A stretch of 64,000 nt of DNA from Brumicola pallidula DSM 14239 = ACAM 615 (GTDB lineage: Bacteria; Pseudomonadota; Gammaproteobacteria; Enterobacterales; Alteromonadaceae), in NCBI RefSeq assembly GCF_000428905.1, contig NZ_KE386814.1:62001-126000 (forward strand). Reading direction: 5' to 3'. The translations under genes and the position numbers were made by a program. Positions 33,330 to 41,517 of the stretch are shown here, one piece after another (position 1 is the stretch's first letter; every line of letters starts with the position of its first letter). The notes under the pieces were generated by a model. It saw only the letters and a program-made list of their open reading frames with translations. It was not told where the DNA came from and searched no databases.

Positions 33330-33542
33330 TTACTTAGCTTTAAGTGCACCAAAACGCTTCTTGAACTTATCAACACGACCGCCAGTGTCAGCAGTACGTT
33401 GCTTACCAGTGTAGAACGGATGGCATAATGAGCATACGTCTAGGTTGATGTCTTTGCCAAGTGTAGAGCGAACAACCATTACGTTACCGCATGAACAAGT
33501 TGCTGTGATTTCGTTATACTTAGGATGAATACCTTCTCTCAT
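33330..33542 (-). CDS. rpmE: 50S ribosomal protein L31, zinc-binding form
   Basis: A 70-residue large-subunit protein that helps bridge the subunits. Four cysteines in the pattern CSC (16, 18) and CSLC (37, 40) mark the zinc-containing C+ type rather than the zinc-free YkgM type. The sequence begins [12 protein letters not shown], the family start. It lies between the malic enzyme gene and the divergent priA, the same neighbourhood as E. coli priA-rpmE. Confidence 0.96.
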   Translation of the reverse strand: MREGIHPKYNEITATCSCGNVMVVRSTLGKDINLDVCSLCHPFYTGKQRTADTGGRVDKFKKRFGALKAK

Positions 33543-33869
33543 TGGGATACCTTATTTATTTAGGCCGTCTCGCTATACAACCCGAAGTTGTACACCAAAC
33601 GAAATTAATTAAAAAGCAGCTGAATAATCAACTACAGAAATTTGGACCGGCATGATAATGGACTTACACTCCTTAATCAAGAAATAACGAAGCAATTATT
33701 GCTAAACATAAGCGACGATAATGAAATACCCAACATTAGATGCGTAAAAACCACATTAGGGTAAAAATATTTCGTAGTGGCTTGATAAAGATTGATATCA
33801 TGATGCCAGAAAATAAGGCTCTAAAGCTGGCAAACAATAACAGCACTACTATTAATAAAAGAGGTTTCA
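33543..33869. other. Divergent intergenic region between rpmE and priA
   Basis: 327 bases. The rpmE leader side contains a short stem TACAAC/GTTGTA (33576-33581 and 33587-33592) around CCGAA, about 35 bases before the rpmE start, which could be a leader structure. AGAGG lies five bases before the priA TTG. No clear promoter hexamers were found for either gene. Confidence 0.4.
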
Positions 33870-36143
33870 TTGCAAGTTATTCAAGTGGCCATTGCGGTAC
33901 CCATGTCACAATTGTTTGATTATAAAATTGACAGTGCTATTGCAACTAAGTCTGGGATAAACCAATTGTCACAGAATGAAGAAGCGTCAACTTCACCCAC
34001 AATGACCTATTCAGATAACAATGAATTGGTCGGCTGTAGAGTCTTAGTGCCTTTTGGTCCGCGCAAATGCGTTGGTATTGTGTTGCGGGTAGATGTCGAA
34101 TCTGACTATGAAGTATCAAAGCTCAAGTCTGTAATTGAGATACTCGATAGCGCACCCGTTTGTTCTCAGCAGATGTTGACCTTAGGTCAGTGGATGAGCG
34201 AGTATTATCATTATCCTATTGGCGAAGTGTTGCACACATTGTTACCGGCGACGCTAAGAAAGCAGCAAAAAGGCAAAACTAAAGCGGCAGTTGCTACTCA
34301 AGTTTATTTGCAGCTCAACACTGCAAGTAGAGCAAGTGATGAGGTCGATGAACTGCTTGCTCGTTCGCTTAAGCAGTTTGACTTGTATCGCTTGCTTAGA
34401 AAAGGCGCTCAGCCTTTATCAGCTATCAAGCAGCAATTTACTGCTGCCGTTATTAAAGCGCTCACAGACAAGTTGCTGATTGAAAAAGTAGATGTTGTCG
34501 AAAAGCCAAATGAGTGGACAGCACAATTAACCATATCTGAAAAGCCGCTACCGAATGTTGAACAAGCAATGGCAATTTCAACGATAAATCTTGCTAGTGG
34601 TTTCGACACAATGTTAATTGAAGGAGTTACCGGCAGCGGCAAAACAGAAGTGTATTTGCAAATTATTGAACCGCTGCTAGCAGCAGGTAAACAAGTCCTT
34701 ATTTTGGTGCCTGAAATTGGCTTAACTCCTCAAACTGTAGGGCGTTTTGAAAAGCGCTTTGGGATAAGAGTGGGTACATTGCATTCTAATCTGAATGACA
34801 CTCAACGATTACAAGTTTGGCAGCAAGCAAAAGATGGCAGTTTAGGTATTGTGATAGGGACGCGATCTTCTATTTTTATCGAAATGAAAAATCCCGGAAT
34901 GATTATTGTAGACGAAGAACATGATGAATCTTTTAAGCAACAAGATAATCTAAAATATCACGCTCGAGATATTGCTGTTTATCGCGCTAGGCAGTTAAAT
35001 ATTCCCCTGGTGCTGGGCAGCGCAACGCCGTCACTAGAAAGTTTACATAATGCGTTAGAGAAAAAATATCGACATATTCTATTACCTAATCGTGCAGGTA
35101 ATGCAGCAATGCCTACGCAGCGCTTAATGAATATTAAGGGCCAACCGATGCAATACGGTATTGCCCAAGGGATGCTCGAGAAAATACAAATACAGCTAGA
35201 TGCAGGCAACCAAGTCATGGTGTTCGTAAACCGTCGTGGATACGCTCCCGCCTTGCTTTGTCATCAGTGTGGACATGTCGAGCACTGTGCTCGCTGTGAT
35301 AACCCGATGACGGTGCACAAAAGCGCGAATAACCTGCAATGCCACCGCTGTGCTGATATTCGCCACTTGCCCAAAGCGTGTGCCGAGTGCGGACACACCG
35401 AACTGGATACCTTTGGTGTTGGTACAGAACAATTGCAGCAAGGCTTGGAAACGCTTTTTCCAGACTACGCAACAGTGCGAGTCGATAGCGACACCGTTCG
35501 CGGTAAGGGAAAATTGAGCAAGCTATTGCAAGAAATTAATCAGAAGAAGTATCAAATTCTTGTAGGTACTCAAATTTTATCCAAAGGTCATCACTTTCCG
35601 GATGTGACCTTAGTGCTTATTCTAAACGTCGATAGTGCACTGTTTAGTGCAGACTTCAGAGCACCAGAAAAACTAGCTCAACTGATTACTCAATTATCAG
35701 GCAGAGCGGGTCGGAGTAATAAGGCGGGCGAAATGTGGTTACAAACCCATTGCCCAGAGCATCCATTGTTGCAAGATCTCATCAATAACGGTTTTTCTGA
35801 TTTTGCTCGATATGCACTACTTGAACGCAAACACGCGGCATTACCGCCCCACGAGCATCAAATTTGTATTCGCAGCGAGTCGCATCATAAACACTTGTCC
35901 ATGCACTTTTTGCAATTGTGCGCACAACTATTTACGCAATTTAAACATGCCAAAGTATTAGGGCCATTTCCTGCCTTTATTGAAAAGAAACAAGGGCGCT
36001 ATCGAAATCTGTTGATAATTCAATCGGCTTCACGAAAGTATTTACAACAAGCAACTGAGCAAGCTAATAAAGCATTGTCTGAAATGCCGGTCAGTAAGCA
36101 GGTGCGTTGGAGTATTGATGTTTCACCTATCGATTTCAGTTAA
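33870..36143 (+). CDS. priA: Primosomal protein N', replication restart helicase
   Basis: 3'-to-5' DNA helicase that reloads the replisome at stalled forks. The 757-residue protein has the N-terminal DNA-binding part (VAIAVPMSQLFDY, VLVPFGPRKCVGIVL), Walker A GVTGSGKTEVY near 251, the DEEH box near 346, GSATPSLESL, and two Cys4-type zinc knuckles (CHQCGHVEHCARCD and CHRCADIRHLPKACAECG). The C-terminal helicase motifs GTQILSKGHHFPDVTLV and LSGRAGR follow. Compared with E. coli (732) it has an insertion after residue 20, rich in Ser/Asn/Gln. It must start at TTG 33870, with AGAGG five bases before. Confidence 0.95.
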   Translation: MQVIQVAIAVPMSQLFDYKIDSAIATKSGINQLSQNEEASTSPTMTYSDNNELVGCRVLVPFGPRKCVGIVLRVDVESDYEVSKLKSVIEILDSAPVCSQQMLTLGQWMSEYYHYPIGEVLHTLLPATLRKQQKGKTKAAVATQVYLQLNTASRASDEVDELLARSLKQFDLYRLLRKGAQPLSAIKQQFTAAVIKALTDKLLIEKVDVVEKPNEWTAQLTISEKPLPNVEQAMAISTINLASGFDTMLIEGVTGSGKTEVYLQIIEPLLAAGKQVLILVPEIGLTPQTVGRFEKRFGIRVGTLHSNLNDTQRLQVWQQAKDGSLGIVIGTRSSIFIEMKNPGMIIVDEEHDESFKQQDNLKYHARDIAVYRARQLNIPLVLGSATPSLESLHNALEKKYRHILLPNRAGNAAMPTQRLMNIKGQPMQYGIAQGMLEKIQIQLDAGNQVMVFVNRRGYAPALLCHQCGHVEHCARCDNPMTVHKSANNLQCHRCADIRHLPKACAECGHTELDTFGVGTEQLQQGLETLFPDYATVRVDSDTVRGKGKLSKLLQEINQKKYQILVGTQILSKGHHFPDVTLVLILNVDSALFSADFRAPEKLAQLITQLSGRAGRSNKAGEMWLQTHCPEHPLLQDLINNGFSDFARYALLERKHAALPPHEHQICIRSESHHKHLSMHFLQLCAQLFTQFKHAKVLGPFPAFIEKKQGRYRNLLIIQSASRKYLQQATEQANKALSEMPVSKQVRWSIDVSPIDFS

Positions 36144-36231
36144 ATAATGTATACTGGTTGTGTGTTTTTTAGAGCAAAGTTTTGTATAGTCTTTGACTGT
36201 AACAGACTCAAAAAAAGATATTAAAGAAAAT

Positions 36232-36792
36232 ATGGCGCAAAGAGATTACGTGGCGCGTAGCCAAAAGAAAAAACAGACTCCTAAAAATAAAAAGCAAGTT
36301 ACCCAATCCGTTGCTTGGTTTAAAGTAGTGATCGCAATTTTAGTTGTGAGCAGCTTCGTGGCGGTTCTAATGTATTTGAAAGATGCAGGTAATAGTGATG
36401 CAGGAAGCGTGCTGCAAAGTGAACAAGATAATATAGCGAGACCCATTGAAGATGAAAAAGATCCACTACCGGTGCTTGAAGAAGAACACTGGGAATTTAT
36501 AGAGGGCTTGCCTGCTTATTCAGTGGAAGTAGAAGTGGATGAATTACCCAATGCAGACCGTCGCTATTTAATGCAGTGCGGTGCTTTTAGAAAGGGATCG
36601 CAAGCGCAAGAACTAAAAGCCACAATTGCATTTCAAGGGTTGGAATCGCAAGTGCTTGAAAGTAAGAATTCAAAAGGCACTTGGTATCGGGTTGTCCTTG
36701 GGCCTTATGAGAGTAAGCGTAACGCCGAACGAGACCGCCATTCACTAAGATCCGCTCGTGTTAATCGCTGTCAAATATGGAATTGGGAATAG
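36232..36792 (+). CDS. ftsN: Cell division protein FtsN (short form, SPOR domain)
   Basis: Late divisome protein that triggers septal peptidoglycan synthesis. The 186-residue protein begins MAQRDYVARSQKKK, matching the start of E. coli FtsN (MAQRDYVRRSQ), which fixes the ATG at 36232; thirteen in-frame codons upstream back to a TTG are ignored. A basic cytoplasmic tail, one membrane segment (about 30-49), the short HWEFIEGLP region corresponding to the E. coli essential helix 1 area, and a C-terminal SPOR domain (about 110-186, RYLMQCGAFRKGSQAQELKA) follow. The long Gln-rich linker of E. coli FtsN (319 residues) is missing. Lies between priA and hslVU, as in enterics. Confidence 0.9.
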   Translation: MAQRDYVARSQKKKQTPKNKKQVTQSVAWFKVVIAILVVSSFVAVLMYLKDAGNSDAGSVLQSEQDNIARPIEDEKDPLPVLEEEHWEFIEGLPAYSVEVEVDELPNADRRYLMQCGAFRKGSQAQELKATIAFQGLESQVLESKNSKGTWYRVVLGPYESKRNAERDRHSLRSARVNRCQIWNWE

Positions 36793-36844
36793 GCTGAACC
36801 GTAAGGAAAACTTTATAAACTATCGATTGAGTAACAAAGCGAGA

Positions 36845-36873
36845 CTTGAAATAATTTGAACGCCCCCCATTTA
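36845..36873 (+). promoter_or_regulatory. Heat-shock (sigma-32) promoter of hslVU
   Basis: CTTGAAA (36845-36851) is followed after 13 bases by CCCCATTTA (36865-36873), essentially the RpoH consensus CTTGAAA/CCCCATNT with correct spacing. It lies 44 bases before the hslV ATG. In E. coli the same operon is RpoH-controlled. Confidence 0.88.
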
Positions 36874-36916
36874 TTCCTGACTAACACGAATTAGACGGTA
36901 CTAAATAGGAGTTTAC

Positions 36917-37441
36917 ATGACAACGATCGTATCAGTTCGTCGAGGCAATCAAGTAGTGATTGCGGGTGATGGCCAAGTTTCACTTGGGAACACCGTTATG
37001 AAGGGAAACGCGCGTAAAGTTAGACGCCTTTATAATAATAAAGTATTGGCCGGATTTGCAGGCGGCACAGCCGATGCTTTCACGTTATTTGAACGTTTTG
37101 AATCCAAACTAGAGATGCATCAAGGGCACCTTACTAAAGCGGCGGTTGAGCTAGCTAAAGACTGGCGCTCGGATCGAATGCTTCGAAAATTGGAAGCACT
37201 GTTGGCTGTTGCTGACCACAGTGGTTCTTTGATTATCACCGGTAATGGTGATGTTATTCAGCCTGAAGAAGATCTTATAGCAATTGGCTCAGGTGGGCCA
37301 TTTGCGCAAGCTGCAGCAACTGCACTGTTTGCTAATACCGATTTAAGCGCACAAGAAATTGCCAAAAAAAGCTTAACTATAGCGGGTAATATTTGCGTAT
37401 TTACCAATCAAAACCATACAATTGAAACACTCGATTATTAA
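36917..37441 (+). CDS. hslV: ATP-dependent protease HslVU peptidase subunit (ClpQ)
   Basis: Proteasome-like threonine peptidase forming a double hexamer that degrades unfolded proteins handed over by HslU. The 174-residue protein starts [10 protein letters not shown]; removal of Met exposes the nucleophile Thr2. [23 protein letters not shown] and [17 protein letters not shown] are typical. Preceded by TAGGAG and a heat-shock promoter, and followed by hslU after 77 bases. Confidence 0.96.
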   Translation: MTTIVSVRRGNQVVIAGDGQVSLGNTVMKGNARKVRRLYNNKVLAGFAGGTADAFTLFERFESKLEMHQGHLTKAAVELAKDWRSDRMLRKLEALLAVADHSGSLIITGNGDVIQPEEDLIAIGSGGPFAQAAATALFANTDLSAQEIAKKSLTIAGNICVFTNQNHTIETLDY

Positions 37442-37518
37442 CTCTATTTTTTAAATTAACTTGCCCAATGGCCTTGTCATAGGTTTTGTTGGTAGCGTTA
37501 ATCAAAGGTAACCAGACT

Positions 37519-38850
37519 ATGTCAGAAATGACTCCCAGAGAAATTGTACATGCTTTAGATAAGCATATTATTGGGCAATCAAATGCGAAAAAAGCGGTGT
37601 CTATTGCGCTTAGAAATCGCTGGCGTCGAATGCAACTTGACCCCGAACTGCGCCAAGAAGTCACGCCCAAAAACATACTGATGATAGGTCCAACGGGTGT
37701 GGGTAAAACAGAAATAGCACGTCGCTTAGCAAAGCTAGCGAATGCGCCGTTCATCAAAGTAGAGGCGACCAAATTTACTGAAGTGGGTTATGTAGGTAAA
37801 GAAGTTGAAAGCATTATTCGTGACCTCGCCGATATTGCCGTAAAAATGACTAAAGAAGATGCGGTGAAAAAGGTGAAATATCGTGCTGAAGAAGCCGCTG
37901 AAGAACGAATTTTAGATATTCTGATTCCGCCGGCTCAAACCTCATCTGGAGAGCGCGAAGATAATCAAGATAAAGGAACCCGTCAGGTTTTTCGTAAAAA
38001 ATTACGCGAAGGCCTATTGGACGATAAAGAAATTGAATTAGATGTGGCGCTTCCCCAGGTCGGCGTAGAAATTATGGCACCGCCAGGAATGGAGGAAATG
38101 ACTAATCAGTTGCAAGGTATGTTTCAAAACTTGTCAGGTGAGAAGAGTAAAAAGAAGAAAAAGCTTAAAATAAAAGACGCGTTAAAATTGTTGATTGAAG
38201 AAGAATCCAGCAAGTTAGTTAATCAGCAAGATTTAAAAGAGCAGGCCATTGAATCGTTGGAACAAAATGGCATTGTATTCATTGATGAAATTGATAAAAT
38301 TTGTAAGGGAGAAGGGACGCAGTCTGGCGGTGTATCCAGAGAAGGCGTTCAGCGTGACCTTTTGCCTTTGGTTGAAGGCTCTACGGTGTCAACTAAACAC
38401 GGCATGGTGAAAACTGACCATATCTTGTTTATAGCCTCAGGGGCTTTTCAAATGGCAAAACCATCCGACTTGATCCCAGAGTTGCAAGGTCGACTGCCTA
38501 TTCGGGTAGAGTTATCAGCCTTACGAGTCGAAGATTTTGTGAGGATTTTAACGGAGCCAGACGCATCATTAACGCTGCAGTACAAAGCCCTGTTGAAGAC
38601 CGAAGGTGTGGATATCAATTTTGTGGAGTCAGGTATTCAACGTATTGCGGAAGTTGCTTGGCAGGTAAATGAAAAAACTGAAAATATAGGTGCTAGACGT
38701 CTATACACCGTGTTGGAGCGGCTAATGGAAGAAATTTCCTTTGAAGCGTCGGACAGATCGGGTGAGTCATTAGTTATTGATATTGATTATGTGAATCATC
38801 ATCTAGAAACGTTAGCAGATAACGAAGACTTAAGTAGATTTATACTGTAG
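37519..38850 (+). CDS. hslU: ATP-dependent protease HslVU ATPase subunit (ClpY)
   Basis: AAA+ unfoldase partner of HslV. The 443 residues equal E. coli HslU in length and begin [10 protein letters not shown]; eleven in-frame codons upstream are outside the conserved protein. Walker [10 protein letters not shown] near 57, the pore loop GYVGKEVES, an intermediate domain (about 110-240, with a lysine-rich [12 protein letters not shown] stretch), Walker [10 protein letters not shown] and sensor-2 [12 protein letters not shown] are visible. The C-terminus ends LSRFIL, which inserts into HslV to activate it. Confidence 0.96.
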   Translation: MSEMTPREIVHALDKHIIGQSNAKKAVSIALRNRWRRMQLDPELRQEVTPKNILMIGPTGVGKTEIARRLAKLANAPFIKVEATKFTEVGYVGKEVESIIRDLADIAVKMTKEDAVKKVKYRAEEAAEERILDILIPPAQTSSGEREDNQDKGTRQVFRKKLREGLLDDKEIELDVALPQVGVEIMAPPGMEEMTNQLQGMFQNLSGEKSKKKKKLKIKDALKLLIEEESSKLVNQQDLKEQAIESLEQNGIVFIDEIDKICKGEGTQSGGVSREGVQRDLLPLVEGSTVSTKHGMVKTDHILFIASGAFQMAKPSDLIPELQGRLPIRVELSALRVEDFVRILTEPDASLTLQYKALLKTEGVDINFVESGIQRIAEVAWQVNEKTENIGARRLYTVLERLMEEISFEASDRSGESLVIDIDYVNHHLETLADNEDLSRFIL

Positions 38851-39054
38851 TACGAATTAAACGACATTAGTCTTTATCTTTATACCTTTCTAAGTCACTG
38901 GTCATTACTATATGAATTAGCGTTATGAATAACACTAAAAGCATTTTAAAGCTCAGTAAAAAGTCTGTTAGCAGAGGCAATTAGAAAGTGTTTGTTAGGT
39001 AGCGTTATCGGTCTAGTCAACCACGACGTGCAGATGCGTTTTAATATTTGATTC

Positions 39055-39091
39055 AAACCCCATTAGCCTCTGGTTACTGGGGTTTTGTTCT
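39055..39091 (+). terminator. Intrinsic terminator downstream of hslVU
   Basis: AAACCCCA at 39055-39062 pairs perfectly with TGGGGTTT at 39078-39085; an inner TTAGCC/GGTTA part extends the stem almost to a three-base loop. TTTTGTTCTT follows. It lies about 205 bases after hslU; the intervening 38851-39054 stretch shows no gene. Confidence 0.75.
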
Positions 39092-39204
39092 TCTAGAGCG
39101 CGACGTTTTGAAATAAATTCTGTTTAAGCCAAAACAGCACGAATGCTGAATTTTACTCTGACTCATCGGTGCTGATATAAGGTATATTCGTGAAGTAAAA
39201 AACC

Positions 39205-39420
39205 TCAATCGCCTTTAGATATTTTTTCGTTCCACACAAAAGGCATTGGAACTCGGCCATCAATAATTGTTGTGAAGCCATGCTCTCCAGTAAAATTCAT
39301 GCGGTGTTGACTTAAGGGTTGGCTAACATAATCGGGAGCAATATTGAGCGGCGTACCGCCGAACACAGCTAGTTGTTGCACTTGGGTTAATGGTATTGTC
39401 TTATCTAATTTATTTTTCAT
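39205..39420 (-). CDS. Small hypothetical protein with double-glycine-leader-like N-terminus
   Basis: A 71-residue ORF with ATG and GGAA about seven bases upstream; not recognised. Residues 11-22 read LTQVQQLAVFGG: relative to cleavage after Gly22, Leu at -12, Thr at -11, Val at -4 and Gly-Gly at -2/-1 fit the consensus leader of peptides exported by C39-peptidase ABC transporters, while -8 and -7 are Gln instead of Glu and Leu. The remaining 49 residues (from TPLNIAPDY) are polar with three His and no Cys. A C39 exporter operon lies 6.5 kb to the right beyond tamAB. That it is a substrate is speculation; it may also be an unrelated small protein. Confidence 0.45.
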   Translation of the reverse strand: MKNKLDKTIPLTQVQQLAVFGGTPLNIAPDYVSQPLSQHRMNFTGEHGFTTIIDGRVPMPFVWNEKISKGD

Positions 39421-39668
39421 GCTTATTTCCAGTCATAGAGAGTAAAGTGACCATTAAATAAGTGAGTAACATAGGCCAGTCTTTAAGATAGCCTATGTTG
39501 TCACCATCCTTGGTAGTTTTTTGTCTGCTTCCTTGCAGACATATTTAGAATAGATGACTTATAGAATTCAAGCCACTGACCGCTCGACTAGTTTGTTCAT
39601 TTCCACGATAATAACTGTTCTATAGTCTTGCTGTTCAGGACAAATCAAAGGACAATATAACGACATCT
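39421..39668. promoter_or_regulatory. Divergent region with a 9-bp dyad between the small ORF and tamA
   Basis: AACATAGGC (39468-39476) and GCCTATGTT (39491-39499) are inverted copies with 14 bases between, about 50-80 bases before the small leftward ORF. A second short dyad GTCTGC/GCAGAC lies at 39523-39540. These are possible regulator sites for the small ORF or tamA; no promoter hexamers are clear. Confidence 0.4.
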
Positions 39669-41516
39669 ATGTTGCATTACTTTTTTTATGTAAATCATAA
39701 GGAGCTGCTTATTTCCGTCTTTCCCAGTTGTCGACAATTCCTCCGTAGCTTACTTATCCTCGTGGTCTTTTTTGCTCATGCGCAAGCTATGGCAAAATGG
39801 GAAATTAAATCTGCAGACGGAAACAAAAAAATTGATAGTCAAGTTATGGATAATATTCAACTTCATTTGGCGGGCCTAAATTTTCCAGAAAATGACTATG
39901 AGTTGGCGCAGTTCGAAAAACAAACTCTTGTCAAAATTACGACTGCAATTCGCGCATATTCCTATTATCAGGCAACGGTAGTACTTAACAATTTCAATAA
40001 AAAGTCGTTTGATAATGACGGCGTCCAGATATTACTAACGTTGGGAGCAAAGCTAATTGTTAGCGAGGTGGTCTTGGAATATGACCGATCGGCGGCTCAA
40101 CAAGCACATTTCCCAAGTGAATTGAAAGACATTATAACGTTGTTAAAAGCTTTTGAAGGCAAGCCCTTAGAGCAATCAAAATATGATGGATTAAAGAGCA
40201 GAATACAGTCTTTTTCGCTGATATTTGGCTATTTTGATTTCGTACTAGATAAAAGTGAAGTGCAAGTTAGTTTGGCTAAGAATGAAGCAAGTATTTATTG
40301 GAAATTTAACTTTGGTTCTCGATATCGCTTTGGTAATCTTGAATATATTGGCGAAAATAGAGGGATGGAGCTTGTTGAAGCGGTAAAGCCTTTTTCAGAA
40401 AGTGAGTATTTTGATCAACAAAAAGTCAGTGAGTTTACTCAACGTATACGCCAAACCTCGTATTATGACAATGTTATTGTTAGAGCAAATGTGAATGCGA
40501 TGAGCAGTGAACAGCGAGTAGGTAAAATTGTCCCGATCGAAGTTCTTCTAACAGCTAAACCAAAAGACACCTATCAATTTGGTATTGGTGCATCGACCGA
40601 TTCAGGGCCCAGAGTCACTGTCAATTGGAAACGTCCTTGGGTAAATTTACGTGGTCATAGTTTGTCGTCTGAACTCTACATTTCAGGGCCAAAAAAGAAT
40701 GTCGCGGTGGGGTACACAATCCCAATGGCGAACCCGTTGAACGATTTTTTCAAAGTCCAAATGGGTTATCAAGAAGTCAATGAAGAGCAACGAGACAGTC
40801 AAACGTACACGCTTGCTGCCCAGCGTCAATTGGGAGCTAAGAATAAGAATGATTGGGATAAAATAATCTTTCTTCGGTATGAATATGAGAACTTTATTCA
40901 AGGTATTGATGAAGAACAATCCACACAACTTCTGCTGCCCGGATTCACATTTAATCGGGTTAGAAAAGACGGTGAATTATTTGTGAATTGGGGCGACCGC
41001 CAGCAACTGACTGTTGAAGCGGCTTCGGACAGAGTGATATCAGATTTGAATGTTTTACGCATCACGGCGCGAACCAAATGGATAAGATCATTTGGTAAGC
41101 ACCGCTATATAGTGCGCGGCGATGCTGGTGCTATTGTTACAAACGATTTTGAACAGGTGCCCTCCAGCCTCCGATTCTTTGTCGGTGGCGACCAAAGCGT
41201 ACGTGGTTTTGGATTAAATAAAGTCAGTGAAGAGCGCATTGATGAGACGACAGGATTAGATGAACTCGTTGGTGCACAGTTTTTAGCGGTTGTCAGTGTC
41301 GAATATGCATACCAAGTGAGCAACGATTGGCGAGTGGCTATTTTTGTCGACACAGGTAGCGCGAATAATGAGATAGGAAAATCGCCCATTTATGGTACTG
41401 GACTGGGTGTACATTGGTTGTCGCCTATCGGGACGATTAGACTTTATTTTGCAAGAGGATTTAGTGACAAAGAAAACACCAAACGGCTTCACTTTTCGAT
41501 CGGACCCGGGATTTAA
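39669..41516 (+). CDS. tamA: Translocation and assembly module subunit TamA (BamA/Omp85 family)
   Basis: Outer-membrane beta-barrel protein that, with TamB, inserts certain outer-membrane proteins and supports lipid transport. An N-terminal signal sequence (hydrophobic SLLILVVFFAHAQA) is followed by three POTRA-like repeats (about 45-300) and a C-terminal Omp85 barrel with the FxGGDQSVRGFGLNKVS segment that matches the family VRGF/Y motif. It ends HFSIGPGI. Total 615 residues with the ATG at 39669; this start leaves a long, partly hydrophobic signal and a poorly placed AAAGGA. An internal AAGGAG (39699-39704) sits six bases before an ATT codon at 39711, which would give a tidier signal peptide. 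Next to tamB. Confidence 0.88.
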   Translation: MLHYFFYVNHKELLISVFPSCRQFLRSLLILVVFFAHAQAMAKWEIKSADGNKKIDSQVMDNIQLHLAGLNFPENDYELAQFEKQTLVKITTAIRAYSYYQATVVLNNFNKKSFDNDGVQILLTLGAKLIVSEVVLEYDRSAAQQAHFPSELKDIITLLKAFEGKPLEQSKYDGLKSRIQSFSLIFGYFDFVLDKSEVQVSLAKNEASIYWKFNFGSRYRFGNLEYIGENRGMELVEAVKPFSESEYFDQQKVSEFTQRIRQTSYYDNVIVRANVNAMSSEQRVGKIVPIEVLLTAKPKDTYQFGIGASTDSGPRVTVNWKRPWVNLRGHSLSSELYISGPKKNVAVGYTIPMANPLNDFFKVQMGYQEVNEEQRDSQTYTLAAQRQLGAKNKNDWDKIIFLRYEYENFIQGIDEEQSTQLLLPGFTFNRVRKDGELFVNWGDRQQLTVEAASDRVISDLNVLRITARTKWIRSFGKHRYIVRGDAGAIVTNDFEQVPSSLRFFVGGDQSVRGFGLNKVSEERIDETTGLDELVGAQFLAVVSVEYAYQVSNDWRVAIFVDTGSANNEIGKSPIYGTGLGVHWLSPIGTIRLYFARGFSDKENTKRLHFSIGPGI

Positions 41517-41517
41517 T

